This document shows positions 1 through 9,440 of a DNA stretch of 18,864 nt, piece by piece (within the stretch, counting starts at the first letter, position 1; each line of letters starts with the position of its first letter). Source of the stretch: Funneliformis mosseae. Taxonomy: Eukaryota > Glomeromycota > Glomeromycetes > Glomerales > Glomeraceae. The notes under the pieces were generated by a model. The model was not told where the DNA came from and did no database searches. It saw only the letters and a program-made list of their open reading frames with translations. Both the position numbers and the translations under genes were made by a program. Where the stretch lies: positions 1-18,864 of the forward strand of contig CAJVPP010001623.1 of NCBI GenBank assembly GCA_910592005.1. Reading direction: 5' to 3'.

Positions 1-32
1 TAAAAGAAATATATTGTATAAAAGAAATATAT
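1..32. repeat. 14-bp direct repeat, period 18
   Basis: TAAAAGAAATATAT occurs at 1-14 and again at 19-32. It lies at the edge of the decayed hAT transposase, just before a stretch that translates to an Asp/Ile-rich acidic linker in one frame. Probably a small local duplication without function. Confidence 0.6.
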
Positions 33-124
33 GCTATAGATAACATAGATGACATAGAAGACATATATGATTTCTTAAGGATCGATGTCATCCTTTAGAT
101 CATCATCATCTATGTCTTATTTCA

Positions 125-1055
125 TGTAACAATATTAAAACAAGGTGGAATTCAACTTACTATATGTTGGAAAAGTGAAAATGAATGGAACTTGCCTTAA
201 ATTTACTTGCTGTGTATAATGAAGAAATTAGTCAACGATTTCCTAATAATGAAGATCACAAAATTATTAATGTATGTAATTCAATTTTAAAATTAATATT
301 TATAAAAAAGTTATATATTCTAATAACTTTTTATTTTTTTAATAGGATATAATGAATCTCTTAAAGCCAATTGAACGCGCAACTTGTCTTCTTTCAGCTT
401 CAAATTATGTAACACATGGTGATATATGATCAGTTTTTTGGGTATTTAAGAACATTTGATTCAATATAAAAATGATGATGAATTTTCACAATGTATAATG
501 GCAAATGCAATTTATCAAAAATTAGAGGATTATTTACCAATTTTAGATAAATCATCACAAATATCTTCATTATTAGATCTAAGAGTAAAGCTATCTGTAT
601 TTAAAGGTGAAAATGAAATTAACAAAGCAAAAGACTTAATATTAAAGTTAAATGGGTATCTCTTAACATTTACTTCAACCATAGCTTCTATATCAGATGA
701 TATTACAAATACAAGAAATTTTTTTAGGTAATTATGAAATAATAATAATTTTACTTCAACTATTTCATCACAAGTATATAATATTCAAGGAGAGCTAAAT
801 AGATATTTAGCAATACTATTAGAAAATCAAATTGATCCTTTATTATAGTGGCAATCACAACAATAAGGTTTTCCAATTTTAAGTCAAATGGCAAGGGATT
901 ATTTGTGCATTCAAGCTACAAGTGTAGCTTCAAAACAAGCTTTTTCAGTTACTGGATTAGTTATTTCACCTTTAAGAAATAGATTAGAAGTAGAAACAGC
1001 TAGGGCAACATTGTGTTTAAAGAGTTGGTTTCGTCAAGGTGTTTGTGAAAAATGA
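125..1055 (+). pseudogene. Decayed hAT-family transposase, C-terminal half
   Basis: This is the C-terminal half of a BED-type hAT transposase, the enzyme that cuts and pastes hAT DNA transposons. The frame from 125 gives the family motif TRWNSTYYML (about 140-169), then MELALNLLAVYNEE. A 74-bp GT-AG intron (272-345) joins in phase 0 to DIMNLLKPIERAT. After a frameshift between about 424 and 447, one frame (456-1055) carries EDYLPILDKSSQISSLLD and then the hAT dimerisation domain: ENQIDPLL, PILSQMARDYLCIQATSVAS, QAFSVTGLVISPLRNRL. In-frame stops at 176, 182, 447, 729, 735, 846 and 864 plus the frameshift make it non-functional. The N-terminal BED finger and catalytic part would lie left of the window. 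Identification from motifs is firm; the intron could also be part of the original element. Confidence 0.9.
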
Positions 1056-1210
1056 TATAATTAATGTAGAACAGTAATTAGTAAAGAAGGAAGGAACATT
1101 TTTTTTAATATTAAACAATTTAATTTAGTATATATTTGTATTCATTTATAATAAAAACAATTTATTTTTGTCTTCTTTAAAATTAAACTTTAATACTATA
1201 TGCTAACTAA

Positions 1211-1390
1211 GGACCGGTCCTTGGACCGGTCTTATCAATCGGTCCGGACCGAAAAGGAAACACATTTTGGACCGGACCGGACTGGTAGGACCGAATATAC
1301 AAAGACCGGTCCTAGGACTGACTTATGGACCGGTCCGGTCCTAAAAAAGATAAAAGACCGGTCTTTTTGGACCGGACCGATCCAACCCTA
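1211..1390. repeat. GGACCGG palindrome array and likely hAT 3' terminus
   Basis: A GC-rich island in AT-rich DNA. GGACCGGTCC (1211-1220), a second copy forming an 8-bp-arm inverted repeat with it (1213-1230), CGGTCCGGACCG (1240-1251), GGACCGGACCGGAC (1269-1282), GGACCGGTCCGGTCC (1327-1341) and GGACCGGACCG (1369-1379) alternate in both orientations. Subterminal arrays of short motifs of this kind bind transposase in hAT elements. The array starts about 155 bp after the transposase stop and ends in TCCAACCCTA (1381-1390), whose complement TAGGGTTGGA resembles a hAT terminal inverted repeat. The 8 bases after it (CTTACAGA) would be one target-site copy. The 5' end is outside the window, so the terminus is inferred. 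Confidence 0.65.
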
Positions 1391-2493
1391 CTTACAGACT
1401 AGGTCACAACAGATTTATTCCCGCTTGTTGTGAGGTATTCCATTCAGATACCACAAGTTAGTGCAAGTATTATATATAGTACAGGAGGTTGAGTCTCCAA
1501 TACTGGACATGAGCTTCGATTTCGCTTGGTGGTTAATACGCGTAAGGAAAACGAAAAGGGCAACAAAAAGGAATCTACTAAAAGAAAACAAGGTAAAACC
1601 AAAGCGGACTGATACGAAAAGATAAAAATTGATTTACGTATTGATATGGTGGGCTATGATCAAAACAAAAACAAATTCGTTCTACTCGTTAATTTCTTAA
1701 AAAGAGAAGAAAAAAAGGAAGAATGACATCTCGCTACACCATAGAAGGTTAAAAGAATATTTGGTTACTGAAACTTTTAGCCTGCTTTCTCTTGTGGAAT
1801 GTAATAAAATATCTTAATAGAAAAGTGAGGTTGACGAAGTATAAAGATAAGAAACGCATGAGATCTTATTTTGGTTCAACGGTTCAAAGGATTATTTCAG
1901 AAAAGGCCTTTGGGCAGAAAATGTATAACTATGTATATTGGTGGGTGGGAATATTTGGGTAATTTCTAAACGGACTATGTGGGTATTAGCATCACATACA
2001 ATCAATCACACACATTTAGTTATGGCTATCCGCTCAAACATGCTTCCTGTCAATTTAAAACACTTCTAACAGAATGTGTTGGTTGTATTTATAATGATTC
2101 GGTCGCATTTAGATCAAATAATTTTCCAAACAATCATAGACGCTGTTTCTTATCTCTAGAACGAATTAAAGACATTGTGCCTAATAAATCTTTGTCATTG
2201 ATAAATTTGATGAAATTGGAAAGTTTTGCTTGTATTTGTGCTTAATATAAATGCGTAACATTATAAAATAATGATGAATGAATAATGGCTGCAAGGGTAC
2301 TTTTTGATAAATGCAACAATGATCGAAAAAGCTTTCGGTATTTTTTGTGCTAATTTTCGAGGGCATCAAAAAATCAAAATCAAGCGCAAAGGGATAAATT
2401 TAATTCGTTTTTTACTTCATAACCAACATAACTTTTATTATAAGAGAAATGTAAGATAGATATATTTGTTTTATTAAAGTAGAAAAATATTTA
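1391..2493. other. Intergenic region with unidentified coding-like scraps
   Basis: No recognisable gene. A hairpin (1428-1456, TTGTGAGGTAT against ATACCACAA) lies just outside the putative hAT end. In the plus frame from 1493, two open stretches (1493-1609 and 1613-1723) are separated by one TGA (1610). They read as a Lys/Glu-rich chain including GHELRFRLVVNTRKENEKG and YEKIKIDLRIDMVGYD, which looks more protein-like than chance but matches no family I know. A further open stretch (1979-2245, GTG start only, about 88 codons) ends at a TAA and is also unassigned. This may be an old pseudogene or element insertion. 2246-2493 is the 3' flank of RRP8. Confidence 0.3.
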
Positions 2494-4055
2494 TTAACGT
2501 TTTTTATAAACGCATGGTTTTAATAAATCTTTTGCATGATACAATTTTGACTTTTTCGTTTTTCGAGGTTTTGTTTTGACAAAATCAAGCATAATAAACA
2601 TTACATTTGTATCATCCTTGGAAGTAAAGAAAAAAAAACAAGAATTAAACCTTTACTCGTACAAATTAACAGTTTAAATCGATTACTTTTCTTACCTTCT
2701 TTATTAATTTAAATCCCAACTCGGCAAGAACTTCGATAAATGAATTAATATCAGAAAACCGACTTACCACCTCAGCAATTTTTAATTCTCCACTATTTAC
2801 ATAAATTGCAAACATTAGAACAATTTATATATCCAAAATTTGAATAAACATGGGATTCAGAGACTTACCTTGGTTTCAATACACGATATGCTTCCTTGAG
2901 AAACTCAACATAATTAGTTCCCATAAGTGATAAACAAAATATTACGACATCAAAAAAGCTATCTGGAATTGGCAACTAAATATAATAAACGTGATTTGAT
3001 TAATAAAGAGATTAATTATTATATGCGTGAATTTAATTCATACCTTTGCAATATCACATGCAATCACTTTGTCGTGTTTGGCGATCAAATCGAATGAAAG
3101 CACTTTGTTTGGTGCTTCCAATCCTATCTTACCTTCGCCACAACCCAAATCCGCGACAATTATTTCTTTAGGCTTTTGTTTCAGACATGACAGTAAAATG
3201 TCAACAGGATTATTGGGCCATGATTCAACTGCTGAACGAAATCCATCATGATACTATCAATAAAAGTAAAATTCTACCATGAATCAATTCGTAATTTGCG
3301 TAAAATTTATAAAATCATAATAAAAACTTATAGATTTAACCTCATCAAATAATTGAGGATCTTTTTGAAACATCTCTAAAGCCTTTGATCCTGTTGTCGT
3401 ATATAATTGTTCATTTATCCAACGGAATTTACCCTCAGATAGTTTCTTTTTCATTTTTTCTAACGTTCCCTTTTGTTTCTTGTTCTTTGGTTTTTCGGAT
3501 TGTGGTATTATTTCTTCAGTACCTTCTTCAGATAAATCGAAATCATCAGCATTCGCAAATGGATTTTCTGCGTTCTAAGAAAAAAGTAAATTATTAATTA
3601 AGTTAAACCAAAGAAATTCCAATTAAAAATTGGGGATTTTTTTTTACCTGTTGTCCTGATTTAGTTAAATTGACTTGCTTTTTCTTTTGCCCAACTTGTT
3701 CTTTCAACTTTTGACCTTTGGCCGCCGATTTTTTCAAATCATTACTTTTCCGTGAATTATCTTTATCAAACTTTTTTGATTCTTCATTCTTATCTATATT
3801 TTTATTTTTTTTATTTTTATTATTTTTATTAATTTGGTCCTTTCTTTTGGTTTTGTTTTGATCAAATTTTTCTTTTTGATTTGCATTATTTGTATCATTT
3901 AATTTACAATCCTTATTCTTTCCATTATTTAACTTCTTTTTTTTTATAGGTAACTCTCGTTCTTGTGATACTTTTCGTTTTTTATTAGTTTGTTCTTTTT
4001 GAGGTACTATTTTTCCTAATTCCCAGCCAGGAACATCAAATAAGTTTATTGACAT
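2494..4055 (-). CDS. RRP8: RRP8-type 25S/28S rRNA (adenine-N1) methyltransferase
   Basis: Nucleolar SAM-dependent methyltransferase; the yeast family member makes m1A in helix 25.1 of large-subunit rRNA. Six exons on the minus strand: 4055-3648, 3574-3341, 3253-3044, 2975-2869, 2792-2696, 2616-2494, all bounded by GT-AG, giving 392 residues. Residues 1-136 are extremely Lys-rich, as expected of a nucleolar-targeting tail. The conserved core starts at [14 protein letters not shown] (about 185-198), followed by [19 protein letters not shown] motif [11 protein letters not shown] (247-256), [13 protein letters not shown] (293-305), [18 protein letters not shown] and ELGFK. The C-terminus [10 protein letters not shown] matches the family ending. 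The GTAAGT just after GELKIAEV is not used, since reading on restores the conserved VVSRF. The gene is tandem with MED31 upstream. Identity is very secure. Confidence 0.95.
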
Positions 4056-4396
4056 TACTATAGAAAGAGAAAAAGGTCGAGAATTTTCAGTATTTTTTTT
4101 TTAAAAAAAAACTATCCCCTGTAGTGGTATTTAAGATTACACAAAAACAGGTTATTTTGGGTTAGTGTAGATTGATACTAAACTTGGATCTAAATCTCCT
4201 AACCCTACACCCAATTTATTATTTATAAAAAATAAAAAATTGTTTGCCCACAGATTTAAATAGATCTTATAATGTTTTAAATAAACAAATATGTAAACAG
4301 TTCAGAAAAATTATTAAATTAATAATTCTAACAATGATTAATTATTTTTTCTTTTCTTGCATTAATTATTTATTTTATCCTGTAATAAGTAAGTAA
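4056..4396 (-). promoter_or_regulatory. RRP8 upstream region with telobox-like motifs
   Basis: This 341-bp spacer lies between the MED31 stop and the RRP8 start and should hold the RRP8 promoter and the MED31 3' end. It has CCTAACCCTACACCC at 4198-4212 (minus strand TAGGGTTAGG, a telomere-repeat-like box about 145 bp before the RRP8 ATG) and TGGGTTAGTG at 4158-4167. Telobox/ARCCCTAA motifs mark ribosome-biogenesis promoters in plants and several fungi, which suits RRP8. Function here is inferred. Confidence 0.35.
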
Positions 4397-5039
4397 TTAT
4401 CTTGTTCCTTGACCATTCAACATTCCACCTCCCGGATTTTCATTAAAAGGTATTCCATTCACATTTTCAACGTTATCCCTTAATTCATTTGGACGCGATC
4501 CTTCACCAACATTTCCTTCATCAAAATGTCTCCATTTCAACCAGTGATAATATTGGTTTGAATGAATTTCTGACGCTACATCATAATCCTTTAGATATTC
4601 GCGAAATTTATGATTTTGGAGAAGATCAAGAAAGTGAAGAGCGTGTGGGTAGCTATATTTGTTACAATTCAAATTAATTAATATTTTCATGATAACTTTT
4701 TTTAAAAAAATAATTGTTTGCTTCTTACATTATGCATTTGGCATATTCGGGTCTCTTCCAATATTTTAAATATTCTAAATAATTAAGAAATGTTTGATCT
4801 TCAAAATATTCTTTCTGGGCTAAATCTAAAATAATTTATAAAAAAATCACTTTCATTAAACCAGAACAAAAAAAAAGTTCACAGTAATAAATTATAAACA
4901 AATTCAAACCGTTAAGGTACCACGGATTTGCTAAACATTGAATGAATTCCAATTCAATTTGAAAGCGTCTTTTATCCTGTTTTTCTGCTTCTGAGGTTGT
5001 TTTACTTGCTAAAAGCTTTCCTTCAGCAAGTTCTGACAT
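4397..5039 (-). CDS. MED31: Mediator complex subunit 31 (Soh1)
   Basis: Small subunit of the Mediator middle module, the nuclear coactivator that links transcription factors to RNA polymerase II. Three exons on the minus strand: 5039-4910, 4825-4729 and 4652-4397, giving 160 residues. The first intron has donor GTTTGA and splits the Asp codon of NDLAQ; the second splits an Ile codon. Almost the whole family signature is present: RFQIELEFIQCLANPWYLN (25-43), LAQKEYFED, FLNYLEYLKYWKRPEYAKC and YPHALHFLDLLQ (77-88), then FREYL. The tail (about 117-160) is Gly/Asn-rich and variable, as in other fungi. Length fits fungal MED31 (about 120-170). The start ATG is the only one ahead of the conserved block and is followed by a short polar leader. 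It is divergent from CYT1. Confidence 0.95.
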
Positions 5040-5870
5040 TTTCTTTTTTTTTGTGCAAACTAGGGAACGGGAACCGTTGTTAAGTCCGGAGTGATATTAC
5101 TGCTTTTTGCAAAAAAAATTTGATTTCTGCTAACGGAGGAATTCGATTTATCGTTGGAAAATTTAAAACAATAAACTGAAAATTTTAACTCGTTTTGGCG
5201 TAAAACGTGATCATAATGAAGATCATACAATCACGTGTCAACACTATCGAATAGTAAATAGTTGATAAAAAATAAATTGTCAATGATGTTTCCGATGTTT
5301 TTGTGGAAATTTATAGTTGAGAAAGGTTAGAAAATGTTTTTGATCAATAATTCAAAAGACGGAAATGTTTATGTGTAAATTCTTAATATTGAAACTTGAA
5401 TTCTGAATCTTCTAATAATTTAATGGAATAAATTATAAGGCTTGTCCTAAAAACGAATACTATAAATATCCAATTAAATATACTAATATTATTAATCATG
5501 TGCCGATCAAAATTTCTTTATAAAAGACGTCTCATTTCTCTTCATTACTTCAACCTAAATCCCCTTCAATGAAGGTTTGGAATCTTAATTCTGGCCTAAA
5601 GATTCGGGCTAACTCTCTGACGAATTTCTAATCTAGTTTATTACTATAACTTCGTTCCGGACTAACTAGGAAACCATGACAATTTTTGTGTTACCCCTTC
5701 GCTCCGGACTAATAAACTGGTGGTGGTTTTAGATGTTACATGTTACACCAAAAGAAAAAAATTTTTTATAACAGTTCAATTCAAGGTGGCTTTTAATCGC
5801 CCTCGCATTGCTCCGATTATTTTATTTTATTTTTTTTTATTATACATAATATAGGATTTTTTATAAAGTC
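5040..5870. promoter_or_regulatory. Divergent MED31/CYT1 promoter region
   Basis: An 831-bp spacer serving two divergent genes. Near MED31 there is an inverted repeat AACGG-GAA-CCGTT (5066-5078) and TAAGTCCGGAGTGA (5081-5094). A palindromic E-box CACGTG lies at 5232-5237. A TATAAAAG box (5519-5526) sits about 350 bp before the CYT1 ATG; it would imply a long 5' leader. A short palindrome CCTTCA-A-TGAAGG follows near 5562-5574. Then come three related motifs about 47 bp apart: TTCGGGCTAAC (5603), TTCGTTCCGGACTAAC (5651) and TTCGCTCCGGACTAAT (5698). No ORF or RNA gene is recognisable. Regulatory roles are inferred. Confidence 0.45.
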
Positions 5871-7603
5871 ATGTTTACGAGGCTTTCGGGTCAGGTTGTG
5901 AAAAGACCTTTGAAACAATGGGTTAATGCTTTTATGCAGGTAAGTAACTTCTCTATATACACACACACATGAATAAATATATATTATATTTTATATATGT
6001 TTCTTTTAAAAAAAAAATAAAAATAAAAGATAAAAATAAAATTTAATAGCTGGGACGTATCATTATTCTATTATAGGCCCGAGGTGTTTCAGGTACTGCC
6101 GGTGCTCCTCAGTCGGTTCGTATTTCTATAGTACCCAATTTCATTTATTGGACTTAGGTAGTTTTTATGTACCAAAAATGTTACTCGTACCGTTTCATGT
6201 AACTGTTGTTCAAACAGCAGCAAAAAAAATATTGAATTAATAAGAAAGAATTCATCTAAAATGAATAAAAGTTATCGATTCAGATGAGATGGGTTCTCAT
6301 GCAATAAAATGATTTTAAAATTATTTATAATTATATATACATTATATATTTACGTATAATTATTCGATTAGAATACAAAAGCCATTGCTGCCACAGCGGC
6401 TGTAGCAACAACTGCAGCAGCAGGTTTGGGTTATTATTTTTATGCCAATCCCATTCATGCCAATATGGAAGAAGAAGGTCTTCATCCACCCGCATATCCT
6501 TGGTCTCATCGCAGTCTATTCGGTACCTTTGATCATGCCAGGTGAGATTACTCCCTAGAATGGAAATCGCGATAATTGAATCAATCATTTTTTGACAGAT
6601 TAGAGAATACCAAAAGATAAAAATGTTAATGCCTTTGGGATATTGGAAATTCAATTCATTAAATTAATTGATTGTTAATCCTTTATTTTCCGTCTTTGTT
6701 ACATAAATTAAGCATTCGACGTGGTTATCAAGTATATAGGGAAGTTTGTTCCGCGTGTCATTCACTCGATCGTATCGCGTGGCGTAATTTAGTGGACGTG
6801 TCACATACGGAAGATGAAGTGAGGGCGATGGCCGAAGAATTCGAATACAAGGATGGACCGAATGAAATTGGGGATTACTTCGAAAGGCCCGGAAAGCTGT
6901 CTGATTATATGCCGCGTCCCTATCCTAATGATGAAGCTGCTCGCGCAGGTAATGGTGGAGCTCTTCCACCAGATCTTTCTTTGATGGTTAAGGCCCGTCA
7001 TGGTGGTTGCGTATGTATACATGATACGAGATTGATGATTCGTTTCCATTTATTCTTTATAAGTGAATCAATATAATTCATTTTTTTTCCTCCTCCTCCT
7101 TAGGATTATATCTTTGCTCTTTTAACCGGATACGTCGATCCACCGGCCGGTGTTGAAATTCGTGAAGGTTTAAATTATAATCCGTATTTTCCTGGCGGTT
7201 CGATCGCTATGGCTAGACTTTTATATGATGGCTTAGTTGAATATGATGATGGTGAGTCATAAAGATTGTTAACCACATGAATGAATCTTCATTAATGATT
7301 TAAATGTAAATTTCGATAGGTACCCCTGCGACGACGTCTCAAATGGCCAAGGACGTTACGACGTTCCTTGCTTGGGCCGCAGAACCCGAACATGATGACC
7401 GTAAAAAAATGGGTGTAAAGGCCATAATTATTCTATCCGCTATGACTATTTTGTCAATTTGGATTAAACGAAACAGATTTGCATCTCTCAAATCAAGAAA
7501 ATTTTTGTACGTATTATTCTCATTCATCATTTTTATGTGTTTTCTTTTTTTTAAATGGATTTTTTTAATTTATTTTAAATCTAGATACGCCCCACCCAAA
7601 TAA
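5871..7603 (+). CDS. CYT1: Cytochrome c1, haem protein of respiratory complex III
   Basis: Catalytic subunit of the mitochondrial cytochrome bc1 complex; it passes electrons from the Rieske protein to cytochrome c at the outer face of the inner membrane. Seven exons: 5871-5939, 6077-6115, 6372-6541, 6713-7010, 7104-7251, 7320-7506, 7585-7603, giving 309 residues. The N-terminus ([17 protein letters not shown], then the Ala-rich stretch from about 40 to 60) is a bipartite mitochondrial presequence. Haem is attached at CSACH (105-109); Met228 in [13 protein letters not shown] is the expected sixth iron ligand. Other family blocks are [38 protein letters not shown] (split by an intron) and [11 protein letters not shown]. 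One C-terminal membrane helix (about 273-291) is followed by a basic tail. Exon 2 is 39 nt and the last exon only 19 nt. Intron 2 uses donor GTTCGT. Confidence 0.97.
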
Positions 7604-7927
7604 TTCCAAGGGAAAGAAAATAAATTAATTATGGAATATTTTCAAGAACATTTTAGATTCCAAATAAAACTTTTGACAGAGGAATTTGTCATTTTTAACT
7701 TAGATCACACTGTTAATCTCTAACAAAATCATTATCACATTTTTATTTCCTCAAAAAAAAAACAAAAAAAAAGTCATAACCAAGAGAATGTATTTAAATA
7801 AAAATTACTAAAATTATTTATTATTTTTGTTTATATTTACATAACGTATTAGTCGATTTGTATATAACGATATACTTATTTAATTCAAGCTATTGAGAAT
7901 TATGAAATCTTCATGTTAGATATGATT
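7604..7927. other. Convergent intergenic region (CYT1 and BtuF-like 3' ends)
   Basis: This 324-bp spacer lies between two convergent stop codons. AATAAA hexamers occur soon after the CYT1 stop (near 7618 and 7662) and could serve as poly(A) signals. A/T homopolymer runs fill much of the rest. No ORF or RNA gene is seen. Confidence 0.5.
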
Positions 7928-9440
7928 TTATGATTTCAGATTCAGCCATGGAAAATCTTTGGGAATTAGTTCTGGTATATCATTTATATACCCAACGAGC
8001 CATTCTAATGCATCCACAAGACCTTTAAAAAAAAAAAAGTTCGTACGAATTGAATAATTAATAAATCAACCATATAAATTTACAAAATAGCGTTTAATCG
8101 AACTTACGAGGCCCTGGACGATTAAACATCTAATATAGGAAATATAAACGTTATATGAAATTTTTTTTATAATTAAACATTTAAACAGAATTAAATTAAC
8201 CTGATTTCCATCAACTAGAGCTATTTTAGTGGCGTTTTCGGCAATTTTTGGCCACCATTCTGAAGGTAATAATGTTTCTTCGTATTCTTTTCTAGTTTCA
8301 TCAAGGTTTAATCCGCAAGGACAAACAATAAGAATTTCCGGTTTAGTATCAATTACATCTTGCGGTGGAACGCGAAACCTTTGTGAGAAAAGAAAATTAG
8401 CCATGATTTGATATCGATTCCTTCATTCATAATAATAATTAACATACGATGGCGGAGCTCCCATTTCAGCGGTCTCACCATCCTTACAATCATTTAATAC
8501 TTGCACTCCCTTTTAAATTCAAAGAAGTTAAAATAAATAATAAATCAAAAAAAAAGAGAGAGAGAAATTTTAAATTACTTGCATTACTCCAACGAATCAT
8601 TTGCGGTGTCCAATGACCTCCTAAATAGATCGGAGAAGTCCATTCCAAGAACGTTACATGAGCGCGTTTTTTACCATTCTTATGACTTTGAAATGCAACT
8701 TCTCGGGCATGTTTTATACGCGACAATAACTTTGACCGAACTAAAGTAGATTCGTTAACCATTTCAAGTGCCGAACCAACGTCACCGATTGATTTGATGA
8801 CATCCTGGTAAATCCAACAATTCAATCAACATTAAATTGAAAAATAAACGATGAAGTATATTAGATTCTTACATCGAGCGACATAGGATTCAAAGTCACA
8901 ATGGTTGGAGCTGGATTCATTTCTTTTGCGATTTGTTGCACCATATTTAAATCGACAGAGCATACATTACATAGATCCTAGAAAAAAAAAAGGCTAAAAT
9001 GACGATAATTCCTAAAAGTAATCTTATAACTAACTTTGCTTATACCATTTCCAAGAAACCATACCTGAGTAACTACTATATCCGGATTTAGACTTTTCAA
9101 TTTGTTAGCATCCAAGGTATAAAGACTATCTCCCTGCGCAAGGAATTGAGAAACTTGTGCGTCTACCTCAGCAGACGTTGTAAATTTGGTTCTATGATTA
9201 AAAAAGTCCCAAGGTTTTTTTTAACACTTACAAATTGGAAGTAATTTTCTTTACACCCAAATTGTACATAAATTACTTTGGTGCAGTAAGAATCGGCAAC
9301 TTAGTGATCGAGGCTGGATAATCATCCTCATGACTTCTTCCTACGAGTTGAATACCCGAATCATTACCAGCGATTAAGGCAACTATTTCAGCTGCAGAAG
9401 GAAGGAGCGAAATTACTCTCTTTGTCGTTCGTAATGACAT
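7928..9440 (-). CDS. BtuF-like periplasmic-binding-fold protein, cytosolic
   Basis: Related to bacterial BtuF/FecB-type substrate-binding proteins (Peripla_BP_2), which feed cobalamin or iron chelates to ABC importers; in eukaryotes the ligand is not known to me. Eight exons on the minus strand: 9440-9277, 9191-9065, 8977-8873, 8804-8583, 8509-8448, 8378-8201, 8129-8108, 8022-7928, giving 324 residues. The start KRVISLLPSAAEIVALIAG is the typical first strand of the fold, with no signal peptide. Conserved blocks follow: GRSHEDDYP, NPDIVVTQ joined to DLCNVCSVD (98-106), FLEWTSPIYLGGHWTPQM (184-201), GAPPS, ILIVCPCG (C246, C248), VDGNQ-MFNRPGPRLVDALEWL. The Cys pairs and the FNRPGP end define the group also found in bacteria and some plants and algae. 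Intron 4 is GC-AG and exon 7 is 22 nt. The upstream TTG at 9458 is not needed; ATG 9440 fits the family start. Confidence 0.88.

Noticed and set aside
1979..2245. Minus-strand degraded gene opposite the 88-codon plus stretch
   Set aside because: One minus frame reads protein-like with stops that could come from TGG codons, but no family motif is present and chance mirroring of the open plus frame is as likely.
2761..2792. A 25-nt micro-exon in RRP8 ending at GTG|GTAAGT
   Set aside because: Reading through gives [21 protein letters not shown], which matches the conserved family block, so the GTAAGT is coding.
5540..5720. tRNA or snoRNA gene downstream of the TATAAAAG box
   Set aside because: No tRNA B box (GGTTCGANNCC) and no paired C/D or H/ACA boxes could be placed; only short hairpins are present.
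6331..6654. 107-codon minus-strand ORF inside CYT1
   Set aside because: Antisense shadow of CYT1 exon 3, whose conserved protein and splice sites are on the plus strand.
8577..8585. GT donor (A|GTAATT) for BtuF-like intron 4
   Set aside because: It gives phase 1 and leads to a TGA seven codons into the next exon, while the GC donor restores the conserved frame.
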